64,000 bases of DNA from Parvularcula sp. (GCA_002704915.1 PAIP01000068.1:124001-188000), one strand, 5' to 3'; positions 51,942 to 60,868 are shown, numbered from the stretch's first letter. Notes: a model not told the origin generated them from the sequence alone. Numbers and translations: made by a program.

Positions 51942-54080
51942 CTATTGGCGATTTTCCTCGCGTTTCACCTCAACGCCGTCAATTTCCGGGCCGGTCGGCG
52001 GCATTTGATAACCATGCTCCGTCAGGCGGGCTTCAGGCAGTTTCTCGCAAGGCACGCAATCCGGCCAATAATGCTCGGGCGTCCGCCCGCTCACGGGGTT
52101 TCGATAGTGAAACCACATGGGCAGGATGCCGGGCCAGTCGACAGTTTCGCCTGCTCCCCCACGGAACCCCTCCTGGCGCTCGCCAAGTTCAGTCAACAGA
52201 ACATCGGGCGGATATTTATCGAGCAACGGGCTGCGATATGGTTCGGCGCCTGCTTCCGGCTCTTTCGCCGCCGCCCAGCCGCCTTCCCAGCTCGGCGAGG
52301 CGAAATAATGCTCGTCAATGGTCAGCGTCCAGAAACGCCATATGCCGTCTTCGAGCACCAGTTGGTCATTGGGATACATTCCGCCATGAAAGCCGCCCAT
52401 GTAAAATCTTGACGGGGCGTCCGGATCTTTCGAGGTCCGCGGCTGAAAGAGGCGCGTGCGAAGATTGGCCGAACGCCCGTCATGGGACACGTGAATTACA
52501 GGCTGCGTGCGCCAGTGGAAGGAGACTGCGGGACGCATTTCACGGGGCGGTCCCCACATGGCGTTGGCGGCCCCCATGATCCGATCGCGACCCATGTAAT
52601 ATCCTGCAAATGGGGATTGCTTGTTGCCTTCTTCCGCAAAAATGGAGGAGAGCGCCGTCCACTGAAAATCATCGAGGTAATATCCGTACGCAGCGGAAAC
52701 ATTGACCGCGCCGTCATAAGCCGCCGAGCGCGCAAGGCGCCGGCGCGCTTCGTCAAAACGCTCCGCAACATCGCCTGTTTTCCCGGCGTCATCATCCCCT
52801 GCAATATCGCCCGTAAGGTCCGAGACGGCGGCAATCTTGAAATCACCTGTCTCCACAGCCCGCCCCGTCGCCGGGTTGGGTCCCAGAAAAGCAGGCAGCA
52901 CCGGCCGGGACCGCCCCATGTCGCCGCCATCGCCCCAGCCGACAGCATAGTCGGCTTTCATCAGGGGGTAGAGGCGCAACTCTTTCAGCTTCCACAGACC
53001 GTTTTCCTTGACGAAACGGTTGCGGAAAACGCTGATTCCCCATTGCGCGGTTCCCGCCTGTGCATCGCCAGTCATGGCGAGCTCAATGCCCCGGCTTTCC
53101 GCTTCATTCCCTTCAGGCGATATGTTGACAAGAGTGTCGAAAATCGGCCGCTCATTCAGCTCGCCATGTTCAAGCCCGGCCGAGCCCATGCGCTCCATCG
53201 CCCTGCGCACGCCATCGGGCCCCTTGAACACGCCAACGCCGCCAATCTCTACAGCGCTGTCCTCAGCGAAGAGATCGACCACGTCATCCCACATTTTACG
53301 GTCGACATAATAGCCATAGGTGTTCTGGATATTGCGAACAGCATCCTCGTCATTCAACGCGGCTATGCGTTGTTCCAGACTGTCCAGGGTTTCATCGGTT
53401 TCAGGCGCAGGGCCTTGCGGCTCGGGGATCGGGACGCCCGTTTCATCAATCGTAAAGTGATAGGGAATGATCGGCAGGTCTTCACCGCCGACATTCGCCC
53501 AGCCCTCGGCATAACCGCCTTCATATTGCGGATAGTATCGCATGACAGCGATCTTCCAGAGGCCGCCTTCGCGCACATAGTCGTTTTCATAGAGGCCGCC
53601 TTCAATCCAGGCCCTTCCTTCGCCGTCACCTTTGAAAGCGAGACTCATCCAGCGCGCTTCGGCGCTTTCTCCATCGACAGCAAGATTGACCAGCGGCTCA
53701 TCGATGAATTCCGTATTCAGCGCGCCTGGTCCGAGACCGCCCACTTCAGCGCCGCGCCCCTCCAGCCAGTCAAGAATGGCGCCCCGTCCTTTGATCTCGG
53801 CGTCTCCCCACCGGATGACCGCGCCATCCGAAAAAAGGGCGGCCATGTCATTCCAAAGTCCATATTGCTGGTACTGGGCGTAGCGTCGTTGCACATCTTT
53901 CACCTGGCGCAGCGATTCCACACGCCCCACATCTCGGGCGAGGGCGTTCAGATCCTGAGACGCCCCCTCTTCGATCTGCGGTTCCGATTTTGCTTCCCCG
54001 GGCGTCTCTGCGCCGCAACCGGCGAGCAAGAGAATGAGAGACAATGCCGTCAACGCCCGGCCCAGTCTTGCGGCGGCCAT
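51942..54080 (-). CDS. Lipoprotein with three SnoaL/NTF2-like domains, copy 2
   Basis: 712 residues. Lipobox LAGC (Cys22). Three domains as in the copy at 28500: about residues 50-195 (VKDVQRRYAQYQQYGLWNDM ... GGLYENDYVREGGLWKIAVM), 235-395 (VRNIQNTYGYYVDRKMWDDVVDLF ... VFRNRFVKENGLWKLKELRLYP) and 465-625 (NVSAAYGYYLDDFQWTALSSIF ... NDQLVLEDGIWRFWTL). The tail has WFHYRNPVSGRTPEHYW, the same FHxxNPVSGRTP block as copy 1, plus a CVPC pair. Clearly a paralogue with unknown activity, 193 bases upstream of the B3-fold gene on the same strand. Confidence 0.85.
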   Translation of the reverse strand: MAAARLGRALTALSLILLLAGCGAETPGEAKSEPQIEEGASQDLNALARDVGRVESLRQVKDVQRRYAQYQQYGLWNDMAALFSDGAVIRWGDAEIKGRGAILDWLEGRGAEVGGLGPGALNTEFIDEPLVNLAVDGESAEARWMSLAFKGDGEGRAWIEGGLYENDYVREGGLWKIAVMRYYPQYEGGYAEGWANVGGEDLPIIPYHFTIDETGVPIPEPQGPAPETDETLDSLEQRIAALNDEDAVRNIQNTYGYYVDRKMWDDVVDLFAEDSAVEIGGVGVFKGPDGVRRAMERMGSAGLEHGELNERPIFDTLVNISPEGNEAESRGIELAMTGDAQAGTAQWGISVFRNRFVKENGLWKLKELRLYPLMKADYAVGWGDGGDMGRSRPVLPAFLGPNPATGRAVETGDFKIAAVSDLTGDIAGDDDAGKTGDVAERFDEARRRLARSAAYDGAVNVSAAYGYYLDDFQWTALSSIFAEEGNKQSPFAGYYMGRDRIMGAANAMWGPPREMRPAVSFHWRTQPVIHVSHDGRSANLRTRLFQPRTSKDPDAPSRFYMGGFHGGMYPNDQLVLEDGIWRFWTLTIDEHYFASPSWEGGWAAAKEPEAGAEPYRSPLLDKYPPDVLLTELGERQEGFRGGAGETVDWPGILPMWFHYRNPVSGRTPEHYWPDCVPCEKLPEARLTEHGYQMPPTGPEIDGVEVKREENRQ

Positions 54081-54220
54081 CGCGATCCTCCCTTATTTCT
54101 TAAGCATTTGAATCAGCTTCGGGCGGACAGCCGAATGTTTCAAGACGGGAACGGGCGGCGCCCGCGATGAGCTAAAAATTAGTGCCTGCTGGATCAAATG
54201 TCCCATTCGCCCTTCCCTGA

Positions 54221-54249
54221 TTGACCCCTCTCCCGGGGATACCTATTTT
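54221..54249 (+). promoter_or_regulatory. Probable promoter of the copper operon
   Basis: TTGACC (54221-54226), 17 bases, TATTTT (54244-54249). The spacer holds the inverted repeat CCCC-N6-GGGG (54225-54238), a position where MerR/CueR-type activators bind. The predicted start would leave a leader of about 15 bases before ATG 54271. No CueR gene is in the window. Confidence 0.45.
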
Positions 54250-54270
54250 GGCATGTCAGGAATTGGTCAC

Positions 54271-54720
54271 ATGCTGAAGCTTTTGCGCATCGTTATCCTT
54301 GTCGCCGCCGCCGGCCTTTTCGGCGCGGCGCAGGCAGCGTGCGCCTGTGCGCCCTATCAAGCCGCTTCCGCCTCTCAAGCAGACGCAGCAATTCACGGCG
54401 GGACGCAGGGCTCGCATGGGCGCGCCACCGAGGGGCATGCAGGACACGGCCAGACCGGCAAGTCTCAGGCGCCCTCATCACATGATTGCGGCGAGGGCGG
54501 CGACGACTGCGAATTTCACGCAGCACACGACCTTGCGGCGAAGGCCAACACCGCAGCCAAGCTGGCGGCGCCAGCCCCTCTTTTCCAACTTGCAGTTCTT
54601 TCGGCTTCGCCGGCGATGCCCGATGCACGACGCAGCAGCGAAATCCGGTCATCGAACGTTGGATGGCTTCCACCGCCTGAGCGCTCGCCCGTTTCCCTGA
54701 AAGTCCGCCTCCGGAATTGA
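54271..54720 (+). CDS. His/Cys-containing exported small protein of the copper operon
   Basis: 149 residues from ATG 54271 (AGGA nine bases upstream; another ATG at 54253 lies in the putative transcription start). Sec signal MLKLLRIVILVAAAGLFGAAQAACAC; then His-rich HGGTQGSHGRATEGHAGHGQ and the cluster SSHDCGEGGDDCEFHAAHD, which could bind copper. A later hydrophobic stretch (LAAPAPLFQLAVLSASPAM) resembles DUF2946-like proteins often found at the head of cop operons. First gene before the CusF-like protein. Confidence 0.7.
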   Translation: MLKLLRIVILVAAAGLFGAAQAACACAPYQAASASQADAAIHGGTQGSHGRATEGHAGHGQTGKSQAPSSHDCGEGGDDCEFHAAHDLAAKANTAAKLAAPAPLFQLAVLSASPAMPDARRSSEIRSSNVGWLPPPERSPVSLKVRLRN

Positions 54721-54783
54721 ACGCTGACCTCAAGCCGTTTCAACGGCTTTGTCCTTTCAGCATTCAATTATCGGAGACAATAC

Positions 54784-55272
54784 ATGAAAACTCTCAACAT
54801 TGCGCCGCTCATCGCGGGGGCATGCCTCCTTATGCCGGCGGCCCAAGCTCAAGACGCAAACAACTCTGGTCATCAGAAGGGCCATGAGGCCCACGACATG
54901 CAGATGACGGATCGATGCGCCCTCCCTATGGGCGAAGGCGTGATCAACGCGCTCGACGTCAAAAACGCCAAACTCAATCTCACCCACAAGCCGATTGAAG
55001 CGCTTCAATGGGACGAGATGACCATGGACTTCAAAGTCGAGAAAATTGTCGATCTCGCCGCCTTCTACGAAGGCGAGAACGTGCATTTCATGCTGAGGCC
55101 GGCAAAGGAGGAAAGCTGGTCTATCGCCATGATGTGCTCGCTTGAGATCGATGACGGGGCCCATGAGGCCTGCATGAAAGCCATGAGCGAAGAGCAGGCG
55201 CGGATCGCCGCCGAAACGGATGAAAGCTGCGCCGGCGTCGCCCCTGACCCCGGCCATCACGCTCATCATTAA
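54784..55272 (+). CDS. CusF-like periplasmic copper-binding protein
   Basis: 162 residues with signal MKTLNIAPLIAGACLLMPAAQAQ. The CusF-type small barrel is at about residues 45-110: GEGVINALDVKNAKLNLTHKPIEALQWDEMTMDFKVEKIVDL, with the W and MTM ligands that hold Cu(I). Extra His/Cys-rich arms flank it (GHQKGHEAHDMQM; C-terminal DPGHHAHH) and are longer than in CusF. Acts as a copper chaperone in the periplasm, 10 bases before copA. Confidence 0.9.
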   Translation: MKTLNIAPLIAGACLLMPAAQAQDANNSGHQKGHEAHDMQMTDRCALPMGEGVINALDVKNAKLNLTHKPIEALQWDEMTMDFKVEKIVDLAAFYEGENVHFMLRPAKEESWSIAMMCSLEIDDGAHEACMKAMSEEQARIAAETDESCAGVAPDPGHHAHH

Positions 55273-55282
55273 GAGACGAGCC

Positions 55283-57079
55283 ATGTTTTCAAGACGACAT
55301 CTTCTGCGCAGCGCCGCGGCGGGCGGCCTATATGCCGGCGCGGCAGGCCTCTTGCCCGCTTGGGCCCAGAGCAATAACGGCGCCCATGACATGCGCAAAC
55401 GGCCACCGGCGCTTACCGGCCCGACCTTCGATCTGACCATTGGCGACACCGGTGTGATGATTGGCGGGCGTCACGGCCATGCCGTTACGGTGAACGGAAC
55501 CCTTCCGGCGCCGCTCATCCGCTTTCGTGAGGGCGAACACGTGACCCTGAATGTCACGAACACGCTAAAAGAAGACAGCTCCATTCACTGGCACGGTCTA
55601 TTGGTGCCGTTCCATATGGACGGCGTTCCGGGAGTCTCTTTTCCCGGCATCAAGCCGGGCGAGACGTTCAAATACGAATTTGCGGTCCCGCAAAACGGCA
55701 CATACTGGTATCATTCCCATTCCGGCCTGCAAGAACAGAGCGGGCTTTACGGACCGATCATCATCGATCCCGCCGGCGCCGATCCTGTCGCCTATGATCG
55801 CGAATATGTGCTGGTACTCTCCGACTGGCTGTTCGAGCACCCGCATAAAGTCTACGCCAAGCTGAAAAAGAGCAATGAAGTTTACAATTTTCAGGAACGC
55901 ACGATTGGCGACTTCATTCGGGATGCGAAAGAAGACGGACTTGGCGCAACGATTGAAGACCGCGCCATGTGGGGCCGTATGCGCATGTCGGCGACGGATA
56001 TCGCCGACGTCACCGGCGCCGTTTACACTTACCTGATCAATGGTCATTCCACCGAAGACAACTGGACGGCCCTGTTTGACCCGGGCGAGCGCATTCGCCT
56101 GCGCATCATCAACGCCGCCGCCATGACCATCTTCAATTTCCGTATTCCGGGCCTTCCCATGACCGTGGTTCAGTCCGACGGCCTCCATGTGCAGCCGGTG
56201 GATACGGACGAAATTCAAATCGGCGTTGCGGAAACCTATGACGTCATTGTCGAGCCCAAACGTCCCCGTCCTTTCGCGATTGTCGCGGAAGCCATTGACC
56301 GCTTCGGACAGGCCGTAGCGACGCTGGCGCCGCGCCCTGACATGCGCGCGGCGGCGCCGCTTCTGCGCGAGCGCCCGATCCTCACCCATAAGGACATGGC
56401 CATGGATCACGGAAGCATGAATGGCGACATGCAAGGCATGGATCATGGCGCGCATCAGATGGGAAAACAGGCGCATAATCACAAGCTGGGCGTCGGCGTC
56501 GATATGGTGGCCGCGGCGCCGACAAACCGCCTCGACGAGCCGGGCCTTGGCCTGGAGAATGTGCCGCACCGCGCGCTGCGCTATACCCAACTCAAGAGTC
56601 TCGAACCTAATCCGGACTCCCGCCCACCGGAACGCGAGATTGAGATCCATCTCACCGGCAACATGGAACGCTTCATGTGGAGCTTCGACGGCGTAAAATT
56701 CTCCGCCGTTGAAAAGCCTATCACCTTATATGAAGGCGAACGCGTGCGGTTCACCCTTGTCAATGATACGATGATGACGCACCCCATTCACCTGCATGGA
56801 ATGTTTTTCGATCTCATCACGGAAAACAGCAATCACCGCCCGCGCAAACACACCGTGAATGTCAAGCCGGGCGATAAACTGTCTTTTGACGTCAGCGCCG
56901 ATCATGTGGGCGATTGGGCCTTTCACTGTCATCTCCTGTTTCACATGCATGCGGGCATGATGCAGGTCGTCTCGGTTCTGCCGAAAGGCGAAGGCTCGCC
57001 GCCGAAGATGGCCCACGAAGACCATGACATGAAAAAATCGCTTCATGATCGTGATGCGCACAAGCATGAGAGTCATTAA
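55283..57079 (+). CDS. copA: Periplasmic multicopper oxidase, copper resistance protein A
   Basis: 598 residues from ATG 55283; the frame opens earlier, inside the previous gene. Tat leader MFSRRHLLRSAAAGGLYAGAAGLLPAWAQ. The copper ligands are all present: HWHGLLVPFHMDG and WYHSHSGLQEQSGLYG (types 2/3) and, near the end, HPIHLHGMFFDL and HCHLLFHMHAGMM (types 1/3). A Met/His-rich insert (MDHGSMNGDMQGMDHG, about residues 375-395) and a His-rich tail fit copper binding. Oxidises Cu(I) in the periplasm. Flanked by the CusF-like protein and CopB. Confidence 0.95.
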   Translation: MFSRRHLLRSAAAGGLYAGAAGLLPAWAQSNNGAHDMRKRPPALTGPTFDLTIGDTGVMIGGRHGHAVTVNGTLPAPLIRFREGEHVTLNVTNTLKEDSSIHWHGLLVPFHMDGVPGVSFPGIKPGETFKYEFAVPQNGTYWYHSHSGLQEQSGLYGPIIIDPAGADPVAYDREYVLVLSDWLFEHPHKVYAKLKKSNEVYNFQERTIGDFIRDAKEDGLGATIEDRAMWGRMRMSATDIADVTGAVYTYLINGHSTEDNWTALFDPGERIRLRIINAAAMTIFNFRIPGLPMTVVQSDGLHVQPVDTDEIQIGVAETYDVIVEPKRPRPFAIVAEAIDRFGQAVATLAPRPDMRAAAPLLRERPILTHKDMAMDHGSMNGDMQGMDHGAHQMGKQAHNHKLGVGVDMVAAAPTNRLDEPGLGLENVPHRALRYTQLKSLEPNPDSRPPEREIEIHLTGNMERFMWSFDGVKFSAVEKPITLYEGERVRFTLVNDTMMTHPIHLHGMFFDLITENSNHRPRKHTVNVKPGDKLSFDVSADHVGDWAFHCHLLFHMHAGMMQVVSVLPKGEGSPPKMAHEDHDMKKSLHDRDAHKHESH

Positions 57080-57081
57080 TC

Positions 57082-57876
57082 ATGAGAGGGCAAAACACAT
57101 TCTTTATTTTTGCGATGGCTTTATTGGCGGCGACCTCCGCCGCTGCGCAGAACGAGACGCCGCCCTGGTCGCAGGCTGACGCCTATCACGATCCGGAGGA
57201 AATGTCCGAGGCGCGCAAGGCGGTGCAGCATGAGCATGGCGGCGGCACGGCCTATTACTTTCTTGCGGACCGTTTCGAGTTTCAGTCCCGCGACGGCGAC
57301 CCTGCGCTCTTCTTCGAAGGGCAAGGCTGGTGGGGCGGCGACCGCAACAAGCTCTGGCTCAAAACCGAAACGGAATATTCGTTTGACGCAGATGAATTCG
57401 AAGAGGCCGAGGTCCAGGCTTTGTGGTCTCGCGCCATCACCCGCTACTTCGATTTTCAAGCGGGACTGCGTCATGATTTCAGCCCCGATCCGTCGCGCAC
57501 CTACGCCGCGCTCGGCGTGCAAGGTCTCGCGCCATACTGGTTCGAAGTGGATGCGGCGCTTTTTGTCAGCGATAAGGGCGATGTCAGCACGCGGCTGGAA
57601 ACGGAGTATGAGCTAATGCTGACCCAGCGCCTCATTCTCCAGCCAAGGGCTGAAACGGAGATTTCCTTTCAGACTGTGGACCCGCTGGAAATCGGCGACG
57701 GATTTACAAATATCGAGCTAGGCGCGCGCCTTCGCTACGAATTCAAGCGAGAATTCGCGCCTTATATCGGCGTTAATTGGAACCGCGATCTCGGCGCCAC
57801 AGCGGATTTCTCGCGCGCGGCCAGTGAAGATCCTTCCACGCTTTCATTTGTCGCGGGCTTGAGATTCTGGTTCTGA
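57082..57876 (+). CDS. copB: Outer-membrane copper resistance protein B
   Basis: 264 residues, signal MRGQNTFFIFAMALLAATSAAAQ. Matches CopB: YYFLADRFEFQSRDGDPALFFEGQGWWGGDRNKLWLKTETEY, FDFQAGLRHDFSPDPSRTYAALGVQGLAPYWFEVD, RLILQPRAETEIS and the C-terminal VAGLRFWF strand ending in Phe. The usual Met/His-rich N-terminal region is short here. Begins two bases after the copA stop; a terminator follows. Confidence 0.94.
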   Translation: MRGQNTFFIFAMALLAATSAAAQNETPPWSQADAYHDPEEMSEARKAVQHEHGGGTAYYFLADRFEFQSRDGDPALFFEGQGWWGGDRNKLWLKTETEYSFDADEFEEAEVQALWSRAITRYFDFQAGLRHDFSPDPSRTYAALGVQGLAPYWFEVDAALFVSDKGDVSTRLETEYELMLTQRLILQPRAETEISFQTVDPLEIGDGFTNIELGARLRYEFKREFAPYIGVNWNRDLGATADFSRAASEDPSTLSFVAGLRFWF

Positions 57877-57880
57877 AAAT

Positions 57881-57910
57881 GGCCCGGCGCGCCACCCGCG
57901 CTGGGCCTTT
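57881..57910 (+). terminator. Terminator of the copper operon
   Basis: Stem GGCCCGGCGCG / CGCGCTGGGCC (one mismatch, five-base loop) followed by TTT, directly after the copB stop. Short T run, so of moderate strength. Confidence 0.65.
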
Positions 57911-58278
57911 CGGGTATTTAGCCCAATGATTGCGCCCCCAGGCGCACGGCGCATATCTCCGATTGGAAGAAAATCCCACACCCAAGAACTTTCCAGCCAA
58001 TTTCTGATTATTTTTCTCTCGCACGATCTACGCTCGATTAGATCGTCCGTGTGCGTCGCGCCTTAATTCCAAAGAAATCACGCAACAAGTCGCAGACTAT
58101 GCAACGCATTTGATATTGCACCGCCGGCAAAATGCCGATAGCCTTTTGTTTAATCGGCCACTATTTAAAGCGCCGAGCACCCGGAAGGAATCGCCCACTG
58201 CTTTGGCGCGCTCTTGCGAGACGCGGCCTTAATAGCGCTTCACACTGTGAACCGGGCTTACTTCGAAGAGGGTGAATC
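57911..58278. promoter_or_regulatory. Gene-free region upstream of TauE/SafE gene, with perfect inverted repeat
   Basis: No gene seen. At 58023-58046 the arms ACGATCTA and TAGATCGT are perfect, with eight bases between. The region is AT-richer near 57995-58010 and 58130-58165, compatible with a promoter. The repeat lies about 230 bases before GTG 58279. Confidence 0.45.
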
Positions 58279-59286
58279 GTGGCTGGAATTGAATGGGCTG
58301 AATTTCTTCCAACATTGGCGGCCATGCTTGCCGCGGGGCTTTTTGCCGGTTTTGCGGCGGGCATATTCGGCATTGGCGGCGGGTTTGTCGTCGTTCCCGC
58401 GCTCTATGCAATCTTTACAGTGCTGGGCGGCGACCCATCGGTAACGACCCATGTCGCCATCGGCACGTCGCTCGGCACGATTATCGTGACATCCTTGCGG
58501 TCCGTGCAGGCGCACGCGAAACGGGGCGCCGTTGATTTTGAGGTTCTGAAGACCTGGGCGCCCTGGATTGTACTCGGGGTGCTGCTGGGTCTGGTGCTCG
58601 CGAAATCCGTCGACGGCAAATCGCTGACGCTCATTTTTGCGATCGGCGTCTTCATCATGGGACTTTACATGATGTTTGGGCGCGCGGGCGCCCTCAAAGT
58701 GTCAGACACCATGCCCACGGGCTGGCTGCGCGCCGCGCTCGCCACCTTTGTCGGCTCCTTCGCGTCCCTGATGGGAATAGGCGGCGGCACCTTCGCCATT
58801 CTTGTGATGACGCTGTTCGGCAAGCCTATCCACCAGGCGATCGCTACAGCCGCCGGCTTCGGCTTCATCATCGCCATCCCCGGCGCCATCGGCTTCATGA
58901 TCATCGGACAGGGCGTCGAGGGACTGCCGCCGGGATCGGTCGGATATGTGAACATCATCGGGCTTGTGGCGATCACGGCCATGACTGCGCTGACCGCGCC
59001 TGCGGGCGCATTTGTAGCGCACAAGATGAACCCCGCTTTATTAAAGAGGGTCTTCGCGACCTACCTCCTTTTCACCACGGCCGTGATGTTTATCGATGCC
59101 TATAATGCACGCATGGCCGAGCCACAGGCGCCTTATCTCGCCGAAGCGGCGACGCTCGATCATTTTGAAAGCGCCGTATCCGAAAGGAACTACACAGCGC
59201 TTTCCGGGGCGCCGCCGGAAGAAGGCCTGTCTTATTACGGACAGACGCCGTCTTCCCATGGCGAAAGCGATTCACTGGAGCAGTAA
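58279..59286 (+). CDS. TauE/SafE family membrane permease
   Basis: 335 residues starting with GTG 58279 (GAAGAGGG upstream). Inner-membrane protein with the family repeat: GFAAGIFGIGGGFVVVPALYAIF in the first half and GSFASLMGIGGGTFAILVMTLFGKPIHQAIATAAGFG in the second, about eight helices. Family members export sulfite, sulfoacetate or other small organosulfur anions; the substrate here is unknown. The soluble C-terminal tail (about 50 residues after MFIDAYNARM) is an addition. Followed 59 bases later by the exported aminotransferase gene. Confidence 0.88.
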   Translation: MAGIEWAEFLPTLAAMLAAGLFAGFAAGIFGIGGGFVVVPALYAIFTVLGGDPSVTTHVAIGTSLGTIIVTSLRSVQAHAKRGAVDFEVLKTWAPWIVLGVLLGLVLAKSVDGKSLTLIFAIGVFIMGLYMMFGRAGALKVSDTMPTGWLRAALATFVGSFASLMGIGGGTFAILVMTLFGKPIHQAIATAAGFGFIIAIPGAIGFMIIGQGVEGLPPGSVGYVNIIGLVAITAMTALTAPAGAFVAHKMNPALLKRVFATYLLFTTAVMFIDAYNARMAEPQAPYLAEAATLDHFESAVSERNYTALSGAPPEEGLSYYGQTPSSHGESDSLEQ

Positions 59287-59345
59287 GAAACAAGACAATG
59301 GCGATGGGCTCAGCAGGGGCCCTGCGGCGTGAGGGGCATGTGACC

Positions 59346-60482
59346 ATGGCGGGACTCGGCGATAATCGGCTATCCACAACAAGGCGGAATTTCGTAGGGG
59401 CGACAGCGCTGGCCATGCTCGCCCCAGGCGCAGTGAAGGCCGAAGCGCCAACACAAAATCACGTTCCAGGCTTCGCCCCGCCAGAAGGGGTCGCCCTCCT
59501 CTCCCGGAATGAAAATCCCTATGGCCCGAGCGACAAGGCTGTCGCCGCAGGGTGCGCCGCGACCCGTGACGGCGCGTATTATGCGGATACGTCGCTCCTT
59601 TATCTCGTGGACATGATCGCAGAGAAAAACCGCATCCCCCGCGATTTTATCAGCGTCAGCGCGGGGTCCGGCGAAGGCCTGTGCGCCGCTGCGCAATCGT
59701 GGACCCGGGACGGCGGCAAGATCGCCGCGCCGGCGCTGTTTTGGGACACCACTGTCCGGTATGCAGAGCGCCAGGGCGCGGAAGTCGTCACGGCGCCCAT
59801 GAGCGGTGATCTTGGCGTCGACCTCAAAGCGCTGGAGGCTGTCATCGATGACGATGTGAGCCTGGTTCACATCACCAACCCCAACAATCCGACAGGCATG
59901 CTGCTCGACCCCGATGCGCTACGCTCTTTCATTCGCCGGGTGGAGGGCAGAGCAACCGTCCTGATCGATGAGGCTTATAATGAGCTGACGGATCATCCGG
60001 ACTCCGCCTCCATGGTCGATCTCGTGCGCGAAGAAAAGAATGTCATCGTGTCGCGCACCTTTTCCAAGATCTACGGCATGGCGGGCTTGCGCGTCGGCTA
60101 TCTCATGGCGCGCGCGGACCTCACAGCCCGCATAAGAAGCAATATCATGTCCTGGATTAGCGGTCCCGGCCTCGCTGCAGCCATCGCCAGCTACGATGAC
60201 AATGCCTTCCTGAAAGAGTCCAAGTCAAAAATTATCGAGGCGCGGGAAATGGTGATGTCCGCTGCTCGCGACAACGGCCTTGACGCCCTTCCGTCCCAAA
60301 CAAACTTTGTGTTTGTAAACGTTAAAGGCGACGCCAATTTGTTCCGGGACAAGATGCAGGCGAAGAGCATTTACATACGCGGCGCCTATCAAGGACTGCC
60401 CTCCTGGTCGCGGGTTTCCATGGGCCGAATCGATGATGTGGCGCGGTATATATCCACTTTGCCCGAAGCGCTAAATGGCTGA
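59346..60482 (+). CDS. Exported PLP-dependent aminotransferase, class I/II (HisC-like)
   Basis: 378 residues from ATG 59346 (GAGGGG nine bases upstream; other ATGs at 59298 and 59304). The start MAGLGDNRLSTTRRNFVGATALAML...AVKAEAP is a good Tat signal (TTRRNFVG). The mature part is a fold-type I aminotransferase close to histidinol-phosphate aminotransferase: LLSRNENPYGPSDKA, HITNPNNPTGMLL, VLIDEAYNELTD, PLP lysine in SRTFSKIYGMAGLRVGY, SQTNFVFVNV and the final Arg region WSRVSMGRID. Periplasmic aminotransferases are unusual. Placed between a TauE permease and a TonB receptor. Confidence 0.88.
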   Translation: MAGLGDNRLSTTRRNFVGATALAMLAPGAVKAEAPTQNHVPGFAPPEGVALLSRNENPYGPSDKAVAAGCAATRDGAYYADTSLLYLVDMIAEKNRIPRDFISVSAGSGEGLCAAAQSWTRDGGKIAAPALFWDTTVRYAERQGAEVVTAPMSGDLGVDLKALEAVIDDDVSLVHITNPNNPTGMLLDPDALRSFIRRVEGRATVLIDEAYNELTDHPDSASMVDLVREEKNVIVSRTFSKIYGMAGLRVGYLMARADLTARIRSNIMSWISGPGLAAAIASYDDNAFLKESKSKIIEAREMVMSAARDNGLDALPSQTNFVFVNVKGDANLFRDKMQAKSIYIRGAYQGLPSWSRVSMGRIDDVARYISTLPEALNG

Positions 60483-60868
60483 TCAATCGTAGCGCGCGCA
60501 TAGCTATACGCTGCCGCACCTTGAAATTTTATTCCAACACGACGGCGCCTTTGACGAGGCGCGCGTTCTTTTAAGCTCTTTATACGGAGTGAGATCAACG
60601 CAAGCGGTGTAATTTGTGGCGCCAACGCCTCGCCGAAGCATAATTTCAAAAATGTTTCAAAAAACTGTTGCAAAAGAAGGCTTTTTGTAATCACCTAAAC
60701 TCATGCCGCATACTGATTAGATACTCAGTATAGGCAAAAAATATCTGCACACGGCTTAAAAAATAGGGCTGGCGCAGAACAATATATTGCGGATGAACGG
60801 GGCATAATCTGTATTCATCCGTATGGGAGGCGACGCTCGCGGTGAAATCATAACCTGCGGGGGCTCGC
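60483..60868. promoter_or_regulatory. Leader region of TonB receptor with two perfect inverted repeats
   Basis: 386 bases. A weak terminator-like hairpin GCGCCT / AGGCGC (60545-60562) then TTCTTTT may end the aminotransferase transcript. Further on, ATACTGA-N8-TCAGTAT (60710-60731) and CGGATGAA-N16-TTCATCCG (60790-60821) are perfect. The second ends 47 bases before the ATG and may be in the transcript leader. Confidence 0.5.

Noticed and set aside
52482-54170. 562-codon open frame on the plus strand
   Set aside because: Antisense to the second three-domain SnoaL lipoprotein; product shows no domain and is a codon-bias shadow.
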